This document shows positions 11,105-22,396 of a stretch of DNA of 64,000 bases, one piece after another (positions within the stretch are counted from its first letter, which is position 1; each line of letters starts with the position of its first letter). The stretch is from contig JAOALB010000096.1 in NCBI GenBank assembly GCA_025331125.1, positions 1 to 64,000 of the forward strand, read 5' to 3'. The notes beneath the pieces are model-generated. The model was given only the letters and a program-made list of their open reading frames with translations. It was not told where the DNA came from and did not search any database. Position numbers and translations under genes: made by a program. Source of the stretch: Mycogone perniciosa. Its lineage: Eukaryota > Ascomycota > Sordariomycetes > Hypocreales > Hypocreaceae.

Positions 11105-12345
11105 ATGGCGGACACAAAGGTCTATCGCGCGAGCACCACCGCTCCAGTCAACATTGCCGTGGTCAAGTATGCCAGCAGCCTTGTATCCCCTCGAACAGAC
11201 GTCAGGGACGTTGATTAACCAGAGCCCGCACCAGGTACTGGGGCAAACGCGACGCAAAGCTCAACCTGCCGACCAACAGCTCCCTGTCCGTCACCCTCTC
11301 CCAAGCCGACCTCCGCACCCTCACCACCGCCTCCTGCTCCGCCCAATTCACCGACGGCGATAGCCTCCTCCTCAATGGCGAGCTGTCCGATATCTCAGGC
11401 GCCCGGACCCAAGCCTGCTTCCGCGAGCTGCGCGTCCGACGTGCTGCCCTCGAGGCGGCCAACCCCTCGCTGCCCAAGCTGTCGACGCTGCCCCTGAAGA
11501 TCGTGTCCGAGAACAACTTCCCGACGGCTGCCGGCCTTGCGTCCTCGGCAGCTGGTTTCGCTGCTCTTGTGCGGGCCATTGCCGACCTATATGAGCTTCC
11601 CGACTCCCCCTCGGAGCTCTCCCTCATCGCCAGACAGGGTTCCGGCTCCGCTTGCCGCAGTCTGTTTGGTGGCTATGTCGCCTGGAGGATGGGTGAGAAG
11701 GAAGACGGCAGCGACTCCAAGGCCGACCTTGTGGCTCCCGCCTCTCACTGGCCCAACATGCGAGCCCTGATTCTTGTCGTCAGTGCTGCTAAGAAGGGCG
11801 TCTCCTCCACCTCGGGCATGCAGCAGACCGTTGCCACGTCTGGCCTCTTCCAGCAGAGAATAGCTCAGGTCGTTCCCGCCAACATGGCCGCCATGGAGGA
11901 TTCCATCAAGAACCGTGACTTTGCCAAGTTCGCCGAGGTCACCATGCGCGACTCCAACTCGTTCCACGCCACCTGCGCGGACACCTACCCGCCCATCTTC
12001 TACATGAACGACGTCTCCAAGGCAGCTATCCGGGCCGTCGAGTCTATCAACGCGCAGGCGGGCAAAACTATTGCGGCGTACACCTTTGACGCGGGTCCGA
12101 ACTGCGTCGTGTACTATCTGGAGGAGGATGCGGCGGCAGTTTTGGGTGCGTTTGGCCAGACACTGGCTGGCGTGACTGGATGGAAGGAGGGAAGCGCTGT
12201 CAATGCGAGCGTGAAGCTGGATGAGGGCATTACTAGCACGCTGAAGGAGGGCGTGAGCAGGGTCATTATGACTGGAGTTGGCGAGGGTCCGATCAAGACG
12301 GAGGAGTTTTTGGTTGCAGAGGATGGCCAGCCTGTGAAACGGTAA
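11105..12345 (+). CDS. mvd1: Diphosphomevalonate decarboxylase
   Basis: Catalyses the ATP-dependent decarboxylation of mevalonate diphosphate to isopentenyl diphosphate, the last step of the mevalonate part of sterol and isoprenoid synthesis (yeast MVD1/ERG19). Exons are 11105-11166 and 11235-12345 (390 aa). The 68-nt intron (GTATGC...CCAG, branch TTAAC) splits the lysine codon before YWGKRD (residues 22-27). The GHMP-kinase fold is complete: SLSVTL strand, the glycine-rich loop ASSAAGFAAL (122-131), GSGSACRSL (156-164), and FDAGPN (305-310) with the catalytic Asp. Length equals the family norm. The sequence is closer in wording to Sordariomycete than to Aspergillus enzymes. Only the N-terminal exon is short, which is why a naive scan would start the gene too late. 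Confidence 0.96.
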
Positions 12346-12773
12346 ATGATGGGTGTCTGGCGACGTTGATGGTCGGATATATATTCAATATATATTCCCA
12401 TATAAAAGCATAGGAAATATCTATTCAAGATATTGATTTAATCAGGCGCCATTCCGTCACATTAATTTTCACAAGTGAAGGCAGGTGTTGTAGGCGGTTA
12501 TAGCGAGAATTTGGCTGCCAGGTGTAAGGTATCCTTACTTCGTAACTCTGCGCTGACACCTCATCTCTCCATCTTCAACATCAACACCAACACAGGCAGC
12601 CAACCATTTGGTCTCTATTTCGCCTCACAACTCCTTTTTCGTTTGTGAACCTCTCGAAAACACTCTTCTCGTTCGGCACCTCGATTCTCATTCGCACTGC
12701 ACAGGACAGCTGTGCATAAACTCGAGATTCATTGCACCCTCAGAGACGAACCGACCTCTTCAGCATCTTCACA
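12346..12773. other. Intergenic / 5' leader of the RUS gene
   Basis: A C/T-rich leader without a coding frame that can be supported. It is AT-rich just after the MVD stop, consistent with a 3' processing region. Confidence 0.5.
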
Positions 12774-14196
12774 ATGACCACGCCCAATTCCCACGACACT
12801 GAGTCGGACAAAATTACCGACCTTCTTGCCCGTGGCCATGACGTCGAAATTGTAGAACTCGACAAGTCTGGTAACCCGCAGCAGCGATGGCTGCATGCGC
12901 ACGACGGCCACATTCTCTCTGTCAGTTCAACGGCTCTCCACCTTGTATCTATGCCGATTGATGAGATTGACTAACAACCAGATATAGATTCAGCCTAAGA
13001 ACAGGTCAAACAGCTTCATCTTCCGCTCCCTAAGAGAATGGCGCAAGGCTCTTTTCGATTCGTTTTTGCCGGTTGGGTTTCCCCATTCCGTCTCGAAGGA
13101 CTACTTGGCCTACCAGACGTTCGACTCTCTCCAGGCGTTCTTCTCGACTATCAGCTCCCTGCTCGCTAATCGCGCGCTTCTCCAAGGCCTGGGAGTTGGC
13201 GATGCGTCGTCTTCCGCAACGTTCGCTATGCTGCTCACTATTCTCAAGGATGCCATGTCTCGGGTGGCGACTATTGCCTTTGCCCATCGATTTGGGCTGC
13301 GCATTGAGCCTGATGCGAAGCGGTACCGCTTTCTCGCTGACCTATTCAATGACACGGCGTTCTTTCTCGAGCTCTACAGTCCCTATCTCAGTCCTTGGGG
13401 AAAGGTCGTCGCACTCAGCACAGGAGAGGCGTTAAGAGTACTTTGTGGTGTCGCAGCCGGTGCAAGCAAGGCTGCCTTGAGCGTGCATTTCGCCAAACAC
13501 GACAATCTAGCTGAGCTCAACGCAAAGGAGGCCAGTCAAGAGACGGCAGTTGGTTTAATTGGTCTGCTAGTTGGTACCCTTGTTGTGAAGACAATCGAAG
13601 ACCATCGGAGCGTCGTTTATTTGATGATACTCCTCGTCTTCGCCCACCTGGGCATGAACTACCTCGGCGTTCGCAGCGTCTGCATGGCTTACATCAACCG
13701 CCAACGAGCCACTATCCTCTTTGGCGAGTACCTCGAAAGTGGCACAGTGCTGTCTCCTGAACAGGTCGCTGAGCGTGAGCATATTCTCCTCTGGGATCCC
13801 ACCGTCCGTAATCGCAGTGGCAAGCTCGTCGCGCGGATCGAATTCGCAGAGAGTTATGGTCAAGTCATGAGTTGTGCTGATCCGCACGCCAAAGTGATTA
13901 TTACTGATGGCATTATGCACACCAAGTTTATCGGCTCCCATGTCTCGGGTCGTCTCAGGCCAATCAAGATGCTACTCTGGAACGGAGCACAGCCACGGGA
14001 TGCCATCCGCGCGTGGTTTGAAGCGATGGAGATTGCGTGGGTGATGGATCACAACGATGGGTCTACGAGGCAGTTTAATAACCCCGAACTGTGGAAGGCC
14101 ATGGCGGAGAAGGGATGGGATCTTGAGACCCAAGCATTGGAGACGAAGGCGCCTGTGCGACTGCAGATTCAGCAACGAGGGCAGAAGGACAAATAG
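12774..14196 (+). CDS. RUS (root UVB sensitive) family / DUF647 protein
   Basis: Exons 12774-12920 and 12988-14196 give 451 aa. The 67-nt intron has a GTCAGT donor, a GACTAAC branch and an ATAG acceptor, and phase 0 joins HILS to IQPKNRS. Exon 2 starts the DUF647 domain: FLPVGFPHSVSKDYLAYQ then DSLQAFFSTISSLLANRALL, matching the signature FLPxGYPxSVxxDYLxYQxWDSLQAF. Further on are the helices with NDTAFFLEL, the GA(A/S)KAALSVHFAKHDNLAELNAKE segment and a predicted membrane pair (about 255-310). In plants RUS proteins act in UV-B sensing and plastid vitamin B6 homeostasis. In fungi the role is unknown and probably in organelle membranes. The gene is convergent with the heme lyase gene. Confidence 0.9.
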
Positions 14197-14535
14197 AGAC
14201 CATAAGATGGTATCTGATGGATGTAACGAGAGGACGGAACAAACGGGAACAATTCGGCTGGCTTCGTGGCGTTGTATGATATATGTGTAGAAAGGGCTGT
14301 ACCATGAATTTATGACCAATTAAGGATGCTCGCGGGCTTTTGATCAGGGGATTTATATGCCTAATATACATGAGCAACCTTGGCTCATCACATCTATGTC
14401 TATACCATGACCCGATAGTATACAACTTTCCCCTTGATAAACGCCATTTTCATGCCATCACATAAATCATATCAGAGCAGAGTGATTCCACACGTTATCC
14501 TCTTTCCATATACACAGCCAAGGCAACCTCGGCAC
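14197..14535. other. Intergenic between convergent genes
   Basis: Shared 3' flanks of the RUS and heme lyase genes, AT-rich in parts. Nothing else seen. Confidence 0.5.
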
Positions 14536-15438
14536 TCAAGCCAACCCCGTCCACCTCATAACCCTCATCCTGACACCCTCCCAGGTATTCAACTTGGGCC
14601 TTACATCAAGGTAAAAACTCGGCCCCATTGCACTGGCGCCAGGTCTTCCGGCGTAGAAATCGATAACGTAATCGACGCGCGTGCCGCACCGGTCGATGAC
14701 CCAGTCGTGCCGGTCGAAGGGCGCGGTGTACCCTAGGATAGTGTTGAGACGGGCAGTGGGTGTCATGCGGTCGTTTTTGTTGGCGAAGGATTCAAGTTTG
14801 GGGCCGTTACATCTATTCCATTGATCATTAGTATCTCTCGCATCGCAATATTCAAACGGTCTAGATAATAGTGAAGAACAGGCGAGGGAAGGGGAAACGC
14901 ACTTTGATGCAGATAGGTACGGCGCTTCCCATTCTTGAATGTGTTGCCACGCACGCTCATTCACGGCATTGTGTATCGGCACGACGGACTTCATATCCGT
15001 CTCTCTAGCATCGTAGCCCTTGCGCTTCATAGCCTCGAAGAACATCTTCTCAGAGGGGTAGACCCAATTCCCTGACGCATCAACACCGGATTCGATCTCC
15101 GCATTGGAGGGATTGGCAGAGGAGCCATGGTCGACCGGACAGGCTTCATTCGTGGTAAACGAGCGTGGGATGGTAGACGTTACGCGGGAGGTATCGAGGC
15201 TCGAGAATGAAGCGGTAGAGGAAGTCGTGGGGGTGGCTGCGGCGGGTATGGAGGGTGAGGACCAGAGAAAGGATGTGAATGTCTCGGTCCAGGATTTGGA
15301 TGCTGCTGGAGGGTTGTGATGGTCCACTGGGCATTTGGAGCCTTTGGAAGCTTCGACAGCACGGGCCTGTGCGAGCCAGGCGTCGCGGGTTTTGTGGTCG
15401 ACTGGACAGGCCGAGTCGGAGGTGTTGTCTGCGGCCAT
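14536..15438 (-). CDS. Holocytochrome c/c1 synthase (cytochrome heme lyase)
   Basis: Attaches heme covalently to the CxxCH site of apocytochrome c or c1 in the mitochondrial intermembrane space. Exons are 15438-14903 and 14812-14536 (270 aa). The 90-nt intron has GTGCGT...TAG with a CTAAT branch. It keeps the frame open, so it must be recognised by homology: splicing turns the local sequence into WEAPYLSASKCNGPKLESF, matching WExPYxxxCxGPKL of the family. Three Cys-Pro-Val heme-binding motifs are present at residues 11, 36 and 100. The middle domain has the conserved VPIHNAVNERAWQHI and the C-terminus has DRHDWVIDRCGTRVDYVIDFY. I cannot decide between the c and c1 enzyme from memory. Confidence 0.93.
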   Translation of the reverse strand: MAADNTSDSACPVDHKTRDAWLAQARAVEASKGSKCPVDHHNPPAASKSWTETFTSFLWSSPSIPAAATPTTSSTASFSSLDTSRVTSTIPRSFTTNEACPVDHGSSANPSNAEIESGVDASGNWVYPSEKMFFEAMKRKGYDARETDMKSVVPIHNAVNERAWQHIQEWEAPYLSASKCVSPSLACSSLLSRPFEYCDARDTNDQWNRCNGPKLESFANKNDRMTPTARLNTILGYTAPFDRHDWVIDRCGTRVDYVIDFYAGRPGASAMGPSFYLDVRPKLNTWEGVRMRVMRWTGLA

Positions 15439-16274
15439 GATGGAGGGGCTTCGGGTCTGAGTATTGGAGTCGCGAGGTTGTCGTATGAAAAGTAAGACAA
15501 TTGAGGGAGTATTTGGAATGCTACTAGGAGCGCTGTAGTTCTGTCTTCATGCTGGAGTGATCAGCAGCAACCTTCTTGCATGCAACTTCGCGACAAGCAG
15601 GAAATATGCTTTCGCGCAGATTGTTGAAGCTTTGCGATTGCGAATATCTTGAGAAAATTTGGGCCGACATTCTGCCGATAAAGGTGGGGATGATGTAATT
15701 ACCAATGAGACGTGCGAGATTTCCAATCTGTCTGCAATTTTATAAGTACGAGTGCATAGTTCTTGACAAATGATTAAATGGGCTTTCGAAATGAGAAAAT
15801 ATAATTAGAATGTTATGTTTATTTTCTGCAGTTTTATGGCTTATCGCTTCTTATGCTGTTGGTGAAGAATTGTGTTTAAACTCAAACATAGAATGTGCCT
15901 CCAGAGAGTGGCAGGTGAGCAAGGAGACGGACGCTATTATCAGTGAATCAAATGGCTAAAAAACAATTGAGACGAATAAAAGCGTGGTCAAAGTCCAAGG
16001 AGTAAGATCCACCACTCTGATGTATGCATCTTGATCGTATCTGGTCCCATCGTCAGGGTCCTAAACATTGGGGTCAGAAATGCGTCATACGCCTAGGCGC
16101 CAACTAAAACGGCGCCCTAAATCGGATCTTATCAGGGCCGTTGTCGAAGCGGCCTTCGCGTGACCTCATCTTTGTCTTGTGAACAGCCTTCAGCTGCCAT
16201 TAGCCAGAGACGACTCTGCACAATTCCATAATCATGCCTACACCCTAGCCAAAGACCTTACAGCTTGAATTACA
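15439..16274. other. Divergent promoter region, heme lyase and CLN3
   Basis: An 836-bp divergent spacer with a short GC-rich inverted element GGCGCC(N)8GGCGCC at about 16097-16116. No gene is supported. Confidence 0.45.
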
Positions 16275-17734
16275 ATGTCCGGTCGCCCCCCCTCGTCCTC
16301 TAGGCTGCTGCCCATGCCTGGAGCCCCATCGTCATCCTGGGCTGTTTACGTCGCCAGACTCGACTCCATCGTCAGACATCCTAACATGAGGGTCATTTTC
16401 GCATTCTGGCTGCTTGGTGCGCACATGGCTACCCTGTTCTAGCTGGAAACCCTTGCATATGCCATTCTGTTAACGTTTCCTCCTGTTTAGGCCTGATCAA
16501 CAATGTTCTCTACGTCATCATCCTCTCCGCAGCGCAAGATCTCGTCGGATCGGTACCGAAAGGCATCGTCCTCCTCGCCGACGTTTTGCCCTCGTTCTGT
16601 ACCAAACTTATCGCACCGTACTTCATCCATCGCGTTCCCTACCGAATACGTGTCCTCGTCTTCATTGGCCTGTCTGCTGGGGGCATGCTTATGATTGCAT
16701 TAACACCGCCATCCCAATCCGTGGCTGTCAAGATGGTGGGCGTTGTGCTGGCCAGTCTAAGCAGTGGCGGCGGCGAGCTCAGCTTTCTGGGCCTATCACA
16801 TTACTACGGACATGTCAGTCTAGCAGGTTGGGGATCTGGCACCGGCGCGGCAGGCCTGGTCGGTGCTGGTTTATACGTCGTGTTGACAGATTGGTGGGGA
16901 TTCACCGTCCAGCAGAGCTTGTTCTTTGCGGCTTGCCTACCAGCCATAATGTTCATCAGCTTCTTCTTCGTCCTTCCACAGGGCCCCCTGCGTCGAAGCG
17001 CCGCGTTTAAGGAATATGATCCTGTGCCGGAAGGGGGCTTGGAGGATGACGTGGACGCGGAGCGGGTCGAGCATGCTGCGGCTACTACAGCTCTGCTGGT
17101 TCCAGAGCCCTCTGTCATGTCGGCAAATGCTACACACGCAGTGACTCGTTCGGGCGAAGCCAACACCTTCCAGAACCACGTGCGGAGAGCTAGGGCACTA
17201 TTTGTGCCTTACATGGCTCCTCTGTTGTTGGTTTATGTGGCCGAGTATACCATCAACCAAGGCGTTGCGCCAACATTGCTCTTCCCTCTGACATCGTCGC
17301 CGTTCAAGGAGTACCGCGAGTTTTACCCGTTTTATGGCTTCCTCTACCAGCTTGGGGTCTTCATCTCGCGGTCTTCCACAGCCTTTATCCGTATCCACTA
17401 CCTCTACCTCCCATCCTTACTCCAAGTGGGAAACCTCGTCCTCCTGACGTTACATGCCATGTTCTTTTTCATCCCGTCAGTCTACGTTGTCTTCTTGGTC
17501 ATTTTCTGGGAAGGTCTTCTAGGCGGCGCCGTATACGTGAATTGCTTCGCTGAAATCATGGAGAACGTACCCATTGAGGAGCGCGAGTTTAGCTTGGGCG
17601 CAACAACAGTGAGTGATAGCGGAGGCATTTGCATCGCGGGATTGGTGAGTATCTTCATGGAGACCGGTCTGTGTGATTATCAGGTCGCTCATGGGCGGGA
17701 TTGGTGTCGGAGGGTAAATGTGCAGCACCGATGA
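16275..17734 (+). CDS. btn1: Battenin / CLN3-type vacuolar membrane protein (Btn1)
   Basis: Exons 16275-16416 and 16491-17734 encode 461 aa. The 74-nt intron (GTGCGC...TTTAG) splits the glycine codon of WLLG, giving FWLLGLINNVLYVIILSAAQ, the family-typical first helix. About ten membrane helices follow. A hydrophilic cytoplasmic loop of about 60 residues separates RRSAAF from the second half, and the C-terminus carries the conserved FAEIMEN, REFSLGATTVSDSGGI and CDYQVAHGRDWC segments. The human homologue is mutated in juvenile Batten disease, and yeast Btn1 acts in vacuolar pH, amino-acid levels and Golgi/endosome traffic. The divergent partner is the heme lyase. Confidence 0.93.
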
Positions 17735-17782
17735 GAGCATATCAAAGGAATTAGAGTCAGTGAATATCAACAAATCAGATCA

Positions 17783-17864
17783 GCGTAATTGGTTTAGTGG
17801 TAAAATTCTCCGTTGCCATCCGAGCAACGTCGGGGAGCCCTGGGTTCGATTCCCAGATTACGCA
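17783..17864 (+). tRNA. tRNA-Gly (GCC) with an 11-nt intron
   Basis: The acceptor stem GCGTAAT pairs with ATTACGC, followed by discriminator A (17864). The D arm has the GGTTTAGTGG pattern. The anticodon stem CTCCG/CGGGG encloses TTGCCA + 11-nt intron + T, giving anticodon GCC. The T arm is CTGGG TTCGATT CCCAG, with the box B motif GGTTCGATTCC. Length 82 nt = 71 + 11. It lies 49 bp downstream of the CLN3 stop on the same strand. Exact intron ends may be off by one or two bases. Confidence 0.93.
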
Positions 17865-19660
17865 TTTGAATTTCTATTTTTGAATTTCTATCCAAATTTT
17901 GATGATGTGAATGAAAAGCTGCTTCATTTTACTCCGTAATAGACTTTCTTTTTTACAGTCCTCATCATCACTGCTCTTTGATCAATTCAACAGACGCTCT
18001 GATCGCAGCCTTGAAACATTGAGCTTTACCTACGGAGTACTCCGTACATCATTCATACTCGTATTTTCACAGTCCACGGTCGGATTAAGACAACTCAAAA
18101 TATGTCTCATCGCGCTCGGCCCTTGATCCACAATATCCAAGTCATATCAACTCCATCCACATCTATCTTCCTTCCTCCCCATGCTCTGCTGTTCTTGATG
18201 TTGCCGCTCCTATATACAACTCCGCAACTTCCACAATTTCGGGGGGAAACTGAGAAACAAAAGAGTGCTTTACTGGCGTACCACCGCGTATATGCTTGAA
18301 TCGGGGAGAGAAATCCTTGTGATACGCGTGCTTGAGGGAAGCCTCCGAGTGGGGTTGAAGTGATGATCTGCTACGGAGTACGAGTACGAGTAGGGACTTA
18401 AGAAGTACACAGAGATAGATACCCTTCAGACGATATTAGCCGCCATACCTGCTCGACTACACCCCAACCATCAAGGGTGAAGACGAGCCTGAGTGATAAG
18501 GGCGGGTGATGATGATATCACTGTGTTGTATTTCTGTCCAAGAGTGCATATGGTACCTAGTCAAGGGGGCAGAGGAGGGAGCCAATTGCGCGTCGGTCGA
18601 TAGGCGTATCGACCGGAGAGCGGCGGAGGACCGTTCGGCCCCGGCATGGGTTCGGACCGGCGCCGATGGACATTCCGGACATGCTGCCGAGGGTACTATG
18701 TATTATTGCGGAAAGATAAGGAGATGAATGCATTGGCACATCGTCAGCAAGGTAGCGACCAGGTTAGTATCCTGCCAATAACGGTGCTTTTCACGTAGTA
18801 CGAGCACGAGGCATCAGCACGCGGGCTTGGTCCGGAGTCCATACATCATCTCACTGTCACAGAGGTGCATTGCCAAGACCTGAGCTGTAAGCCCTGCTCC
18901 CCACCTTCATTTCCTCTCATCCAGCCCCGAACTCCGTCCGTACCTAGTAGTAGCATAATATGTAATACTGCTAGTAATATGTAGGTATGAGTATCTTGCT
19001 GCCATGTTTTATCGAGCTGTTCGGAAGTTCTGCGAGTAGGCAAAATACAGACGCACAGGCGGATGTTCAACATTCCATTCCAAGGCGAAACAGTGCGGGA
19101 GGTTGAATATGAATACTCGTAGTAGGTTTGTGCTAGGCGGAGCGCACAGGGTGTGTGATGACAGTACGGAGTAATGGCTGCAATTTCTCGGAGCATGGCT
19201 TGGCTGATTGAACTATTTATGGGAGAGCATTTCCGTGTACTCCGTAGACGCATCGTTGAATCGCTATAAGAAACCAGAGGATCTGAAGACATTGATACTA
19301 ATGTACAATGTAAATGGTATCAGTAATCCAGATAGTCTTTTTTTCCTCCTTTTTTCCCGCCTCGTTTCTCTTCCTCACGAAGAGTTGGGTACTAGTAGGA
19401 GAGGCGGGTTCGGCGTTAGAGGGCCTGTAGACTGTGGAATGACGCTAAGTTCTGGGCCAAGTCGCTGAGGAAGCGGCTTTTCGCAGATACTCGGATAGAA
19501 CGGCAGATGGGGAGTAAATGCATACGAATGGCATACGTACGACTCTCTCTTTTGCAGACGACATTCGGTGGGTTTATGCCGATAGTGCTGATGATGATGA
19601 TGGTGGGGACGACAGCGGCTTATTTTTTACTCACCTGACTTGGCAGGATTGAGTATTGCC

Positions 19661-19719
<59 letters not shown>

Positions 19720-20465
19720 TAGACTGATAGACTGATAGACTGATAGACTGAACTAAATTAGTAAATGCCACTCTGTTCAATCCCAGAGCTGATGTATTAT
19801 GGTAGTATTTCTTGCTAGTATATACTAGTACGAGTACTACGTCAACTCCGTACCGCTTCAATGCATTGCCAAGCCAAACTATCACCCCTGCTTTCTTCCT
19901 TTTTTACTCGCGTCTCCTCGAGCCAAGACGTCTCAAAACATGGCGTCAGTCCCTGAAGGAGAGACAGAGAGCCAGAGCCAGAAGCAAGAGGCCTGCGACA
20001 GCCTCTCTGCAGCCGTCTTGCCGTGAGCCAAGACGCTATATCGGCGTAGAGAATAAATATTACCCGAGTCCCCCTTTGTTGCTTTTCTGTGTGTCGTGTC
20101 GCGCCAGGCTCAAGGTTATCTCATCGTCTATCTGTCTCGTCTGGTCTCGTCTCTCCATCTCCGTCTCTCGTCGCCTTGTTTTGCGCCACCTTTGTTGTTG
20201 TTGTTGTTGCTGTTGTTTCTTCTTCTTCTTCCTCCCTCTCCAGCGTCCTTATCCCTTCGTTCGCCTCTTCTTCCGCGTATTCTCCGCTCTGTCCTACGTA
20301 ATACTTGTGTCGCCGTCTGCATCATCGGTTTTCGTCGTTTGCTACCCGACTGGTTCCACTCTCTTACTTCCCGCCACCTATTACTCTCTCTACCAGCATT
20401 TTTTCCCCCTCCATCTACATTTCATATTCTCTTATATATTTTCCCCCTGAGAGCATGCTGGTGCC
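17865..20465. other. 2.6-kb intergenic region with simple repeats
   Basis: Contains the palindrome TACGGAGTACTCCGTA (18031-18046), other TACGGAGTA-type words (18372, near 19240, near 19840), a (CAGA)n tract and long CTT/GTT-rich runs near 20180-20290 that are probably the promoter/leader of the glycosyltransferase. No gene is supported by motif or splice evidence. Confidence 0.5.
19661..19750. repeat. (CAGA)n microsatellite continuing into (CTGATAGA)n
   Basis: About 13 near-perfect CAGA units up to about 19716, then four CTGATAGA units. Non-coding on both strands. Confidence 0.95.
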
Positions 20466-21729
20466 ATGTTCATCAATGGTGTTCGACCTCCAAGGATGAC
20501 CGTCCTCTCTGTCGGGGCGGTCATCTTTGTCATAGCTTTTGTCAGCCTTTTCTACAACGCATGGCCATCAAGGTACGTGTCGCAAAACTCGTGATGCCCT
20601 CTCCTCCTCCACCAATCAATCAGTCGAGAGACTTACGTCTTCCAGAAAGCCTGCCTTCACGAGCAAGGCATTCACAATCGAGGAAATGCGCTCCATGTGG
20701 TACAACATCCACAAACCCTCCATCAAGCCCGTTACGCCCATATACCAGCCTTGGGGCGCGTTCAAATACCACATGAAGAATGCGCAGCCCAAATTCCCCG
20801 AGCCGTTGGGCAAGAACCTGTGCATCATTGACCTCGATAACCGCCCTTTCAACCTGCCCAACGAAATCTTCGGACCCAGTACCATGACCTGGAACAATGC
20901 CAGCCACGTCCATGGTCTGTCCATGGGCATCTTGAACCACTGGCTCTATGGTAATGCCCCCTGAAAACACCTTTGCCCTTGCTGAAAAGGCATCGCCAGA
21001 CTAACCTCTTCCACAGCCAAGCTCCACGGCTACAAATACTACTACATCGCGACCGAAACACCGTCCGACCGCCGCGCCTCCTGGAAAAAGCCCCGTGTCA
21101 TCGCCAAGATCCTCCAAGAGCACGACACGTGCGTCTACCTCGACTCCGACGCCATATTCCTGAACCTCGACCTGCCCTTCGAGTGGCTCATGAACTACTG
21201 GGACATCGATCCCAACGCAAACTCCCTCTCCCTGGCTGTCGACCCAGATCACGACTTCAACAAGGACAAATTCGGCAAGCTCAATCTCAACACGGGCTTC
21301 ATCATCGCCCAGAACATTCCCAAGACGTATGAGGTCCTGGAGGCCTGGGACGGGTGCACCAACCAGACCGGCAAACATCCCGAGTGCTTCGAGTTCCGCT
21401 TCAACGGCCCCGGCCGACCGACCGACCAAGGCGGCTTCGGCACCTTCATTCGCTACGATTACCCCAACGATATCAAGCAGCTCGACTGCTCCGATGCCAA
21501 TGGCTACCCTGCCAGCAACTCAGGCTGTGAGGGCCACTTCATCCGCCACGTATGGACCGGCAAGGACAGCTGGATCAAAGTCTTCGTCGGGGAACAAGTC
21601 CCGGGCCCGTACCTCGAACTATTCCACAAGGAATACAAATCTGAAATGCCAACCTTTTACCTGACCGAGAAACAACTGATGGAAAAACCACCCCCGCCAC
21701 CCAGGAAGAAGCCACAACAAGGTTCATAG
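20466..21729 (+). CDS. Type II membrane glycosyltransferase, GMA12/MNN10 (GT34)-like
   Basis: Three exons, 20466-20572, 20646-20950 and 21017-21729, encode 374 aa. Introns of 73 nt (GTACGT...CCAG) and 66 nt (GTAATG...CACAG, branch CTAAC) preserve frame. A short basic N-terminus precedes one hydrophobic anchor (about residues 11-31), so the catalytic part faces the Golgi lumen. The catalytic DxD appears in VYLDSDAIFLNLDL (Asp180-Ser-Asp182). It is followed by the substrate-side motif LNLNTGFIIAQN and DQGGFGTFI, common to nucleotide-sugar transferases that add galactose or mannose to N-glycans. The C-terminus is Pro/Lys-rich. The family assignment to GT34 is by overall pattern and not certain, but a DxD glycosyltransferase is. 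Confidence 0.8.
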
Positions 21730-22396
21730 CGGGGGAACGCAATCTATCTACGGAGTACCACCTTTTGACATATTTCTTTCCAAGAGGGAAGCTGTATACT
21801 ATAAGCAAAGTCCCTTTTTCGACACCTCACTATTTTTTGTTTTACACGGCGCGGGGACATGAGGACAAGGCATTTTGGACAAATATTACTACTACTGCAC
21901 GAACCCACATCGAGCCCCCCATGATGGCGATAGGGGGGTTGGAGGCTTGGACCACACTGAACAAGTTGAGACATGAATCAGGCGAGGCGGGATTTCATGT
22001 CGTACTCCCTACACTTTGGAGGGAGGGGAATCTCAAAGAAAGGGAGAGAAGCCAAGGGAGGACAGGTGGAGGAAATCATGACGGATGAATGACGGCGGGC
22101 TGCCTCGGAATGAGGTCAAGTCCGCAGCTAATTAAACATTCAACAAACAAGAGAATTCATAATTAAGTACGAAGTACCAAGTATGCATGGAACGTTTCGG
22201 TGTGATTATGGTACGGTCATCAACTCTATCAAAAGACGTAAATGGGGAGTCATGTGGTAGACAAGCGTGCCACTCAATTTATTGGCCTCATATTATCTCC
22301 TCCGTGCAAAGTAGTGGCCGATGTATTGCATCACTACTCCGTATTCTGTACACGAAATTAAGATAGAAACCAGGACTAGAAATTAATCCAGCCAAA
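21730..22396. other. Intergenic between convergent genes
   Basis: Contains TACGGAGTAC at 21749-21758. No gene seen. Confidence 0.5.

Noticed and set aside
19661..19716. CRISPR-like array suggested by regular spacing of CAGA units
   Set aside because: Plain tetranucleotide microsatellite with no spacers; also eukaryotic DNA.
20096..20776. Long frames in the CTT/GTT-rich tract before the glycosyltransferase
   Set aside because: Low-complexity translation of simple repeats, crossing the spliced gene's start in another frame.
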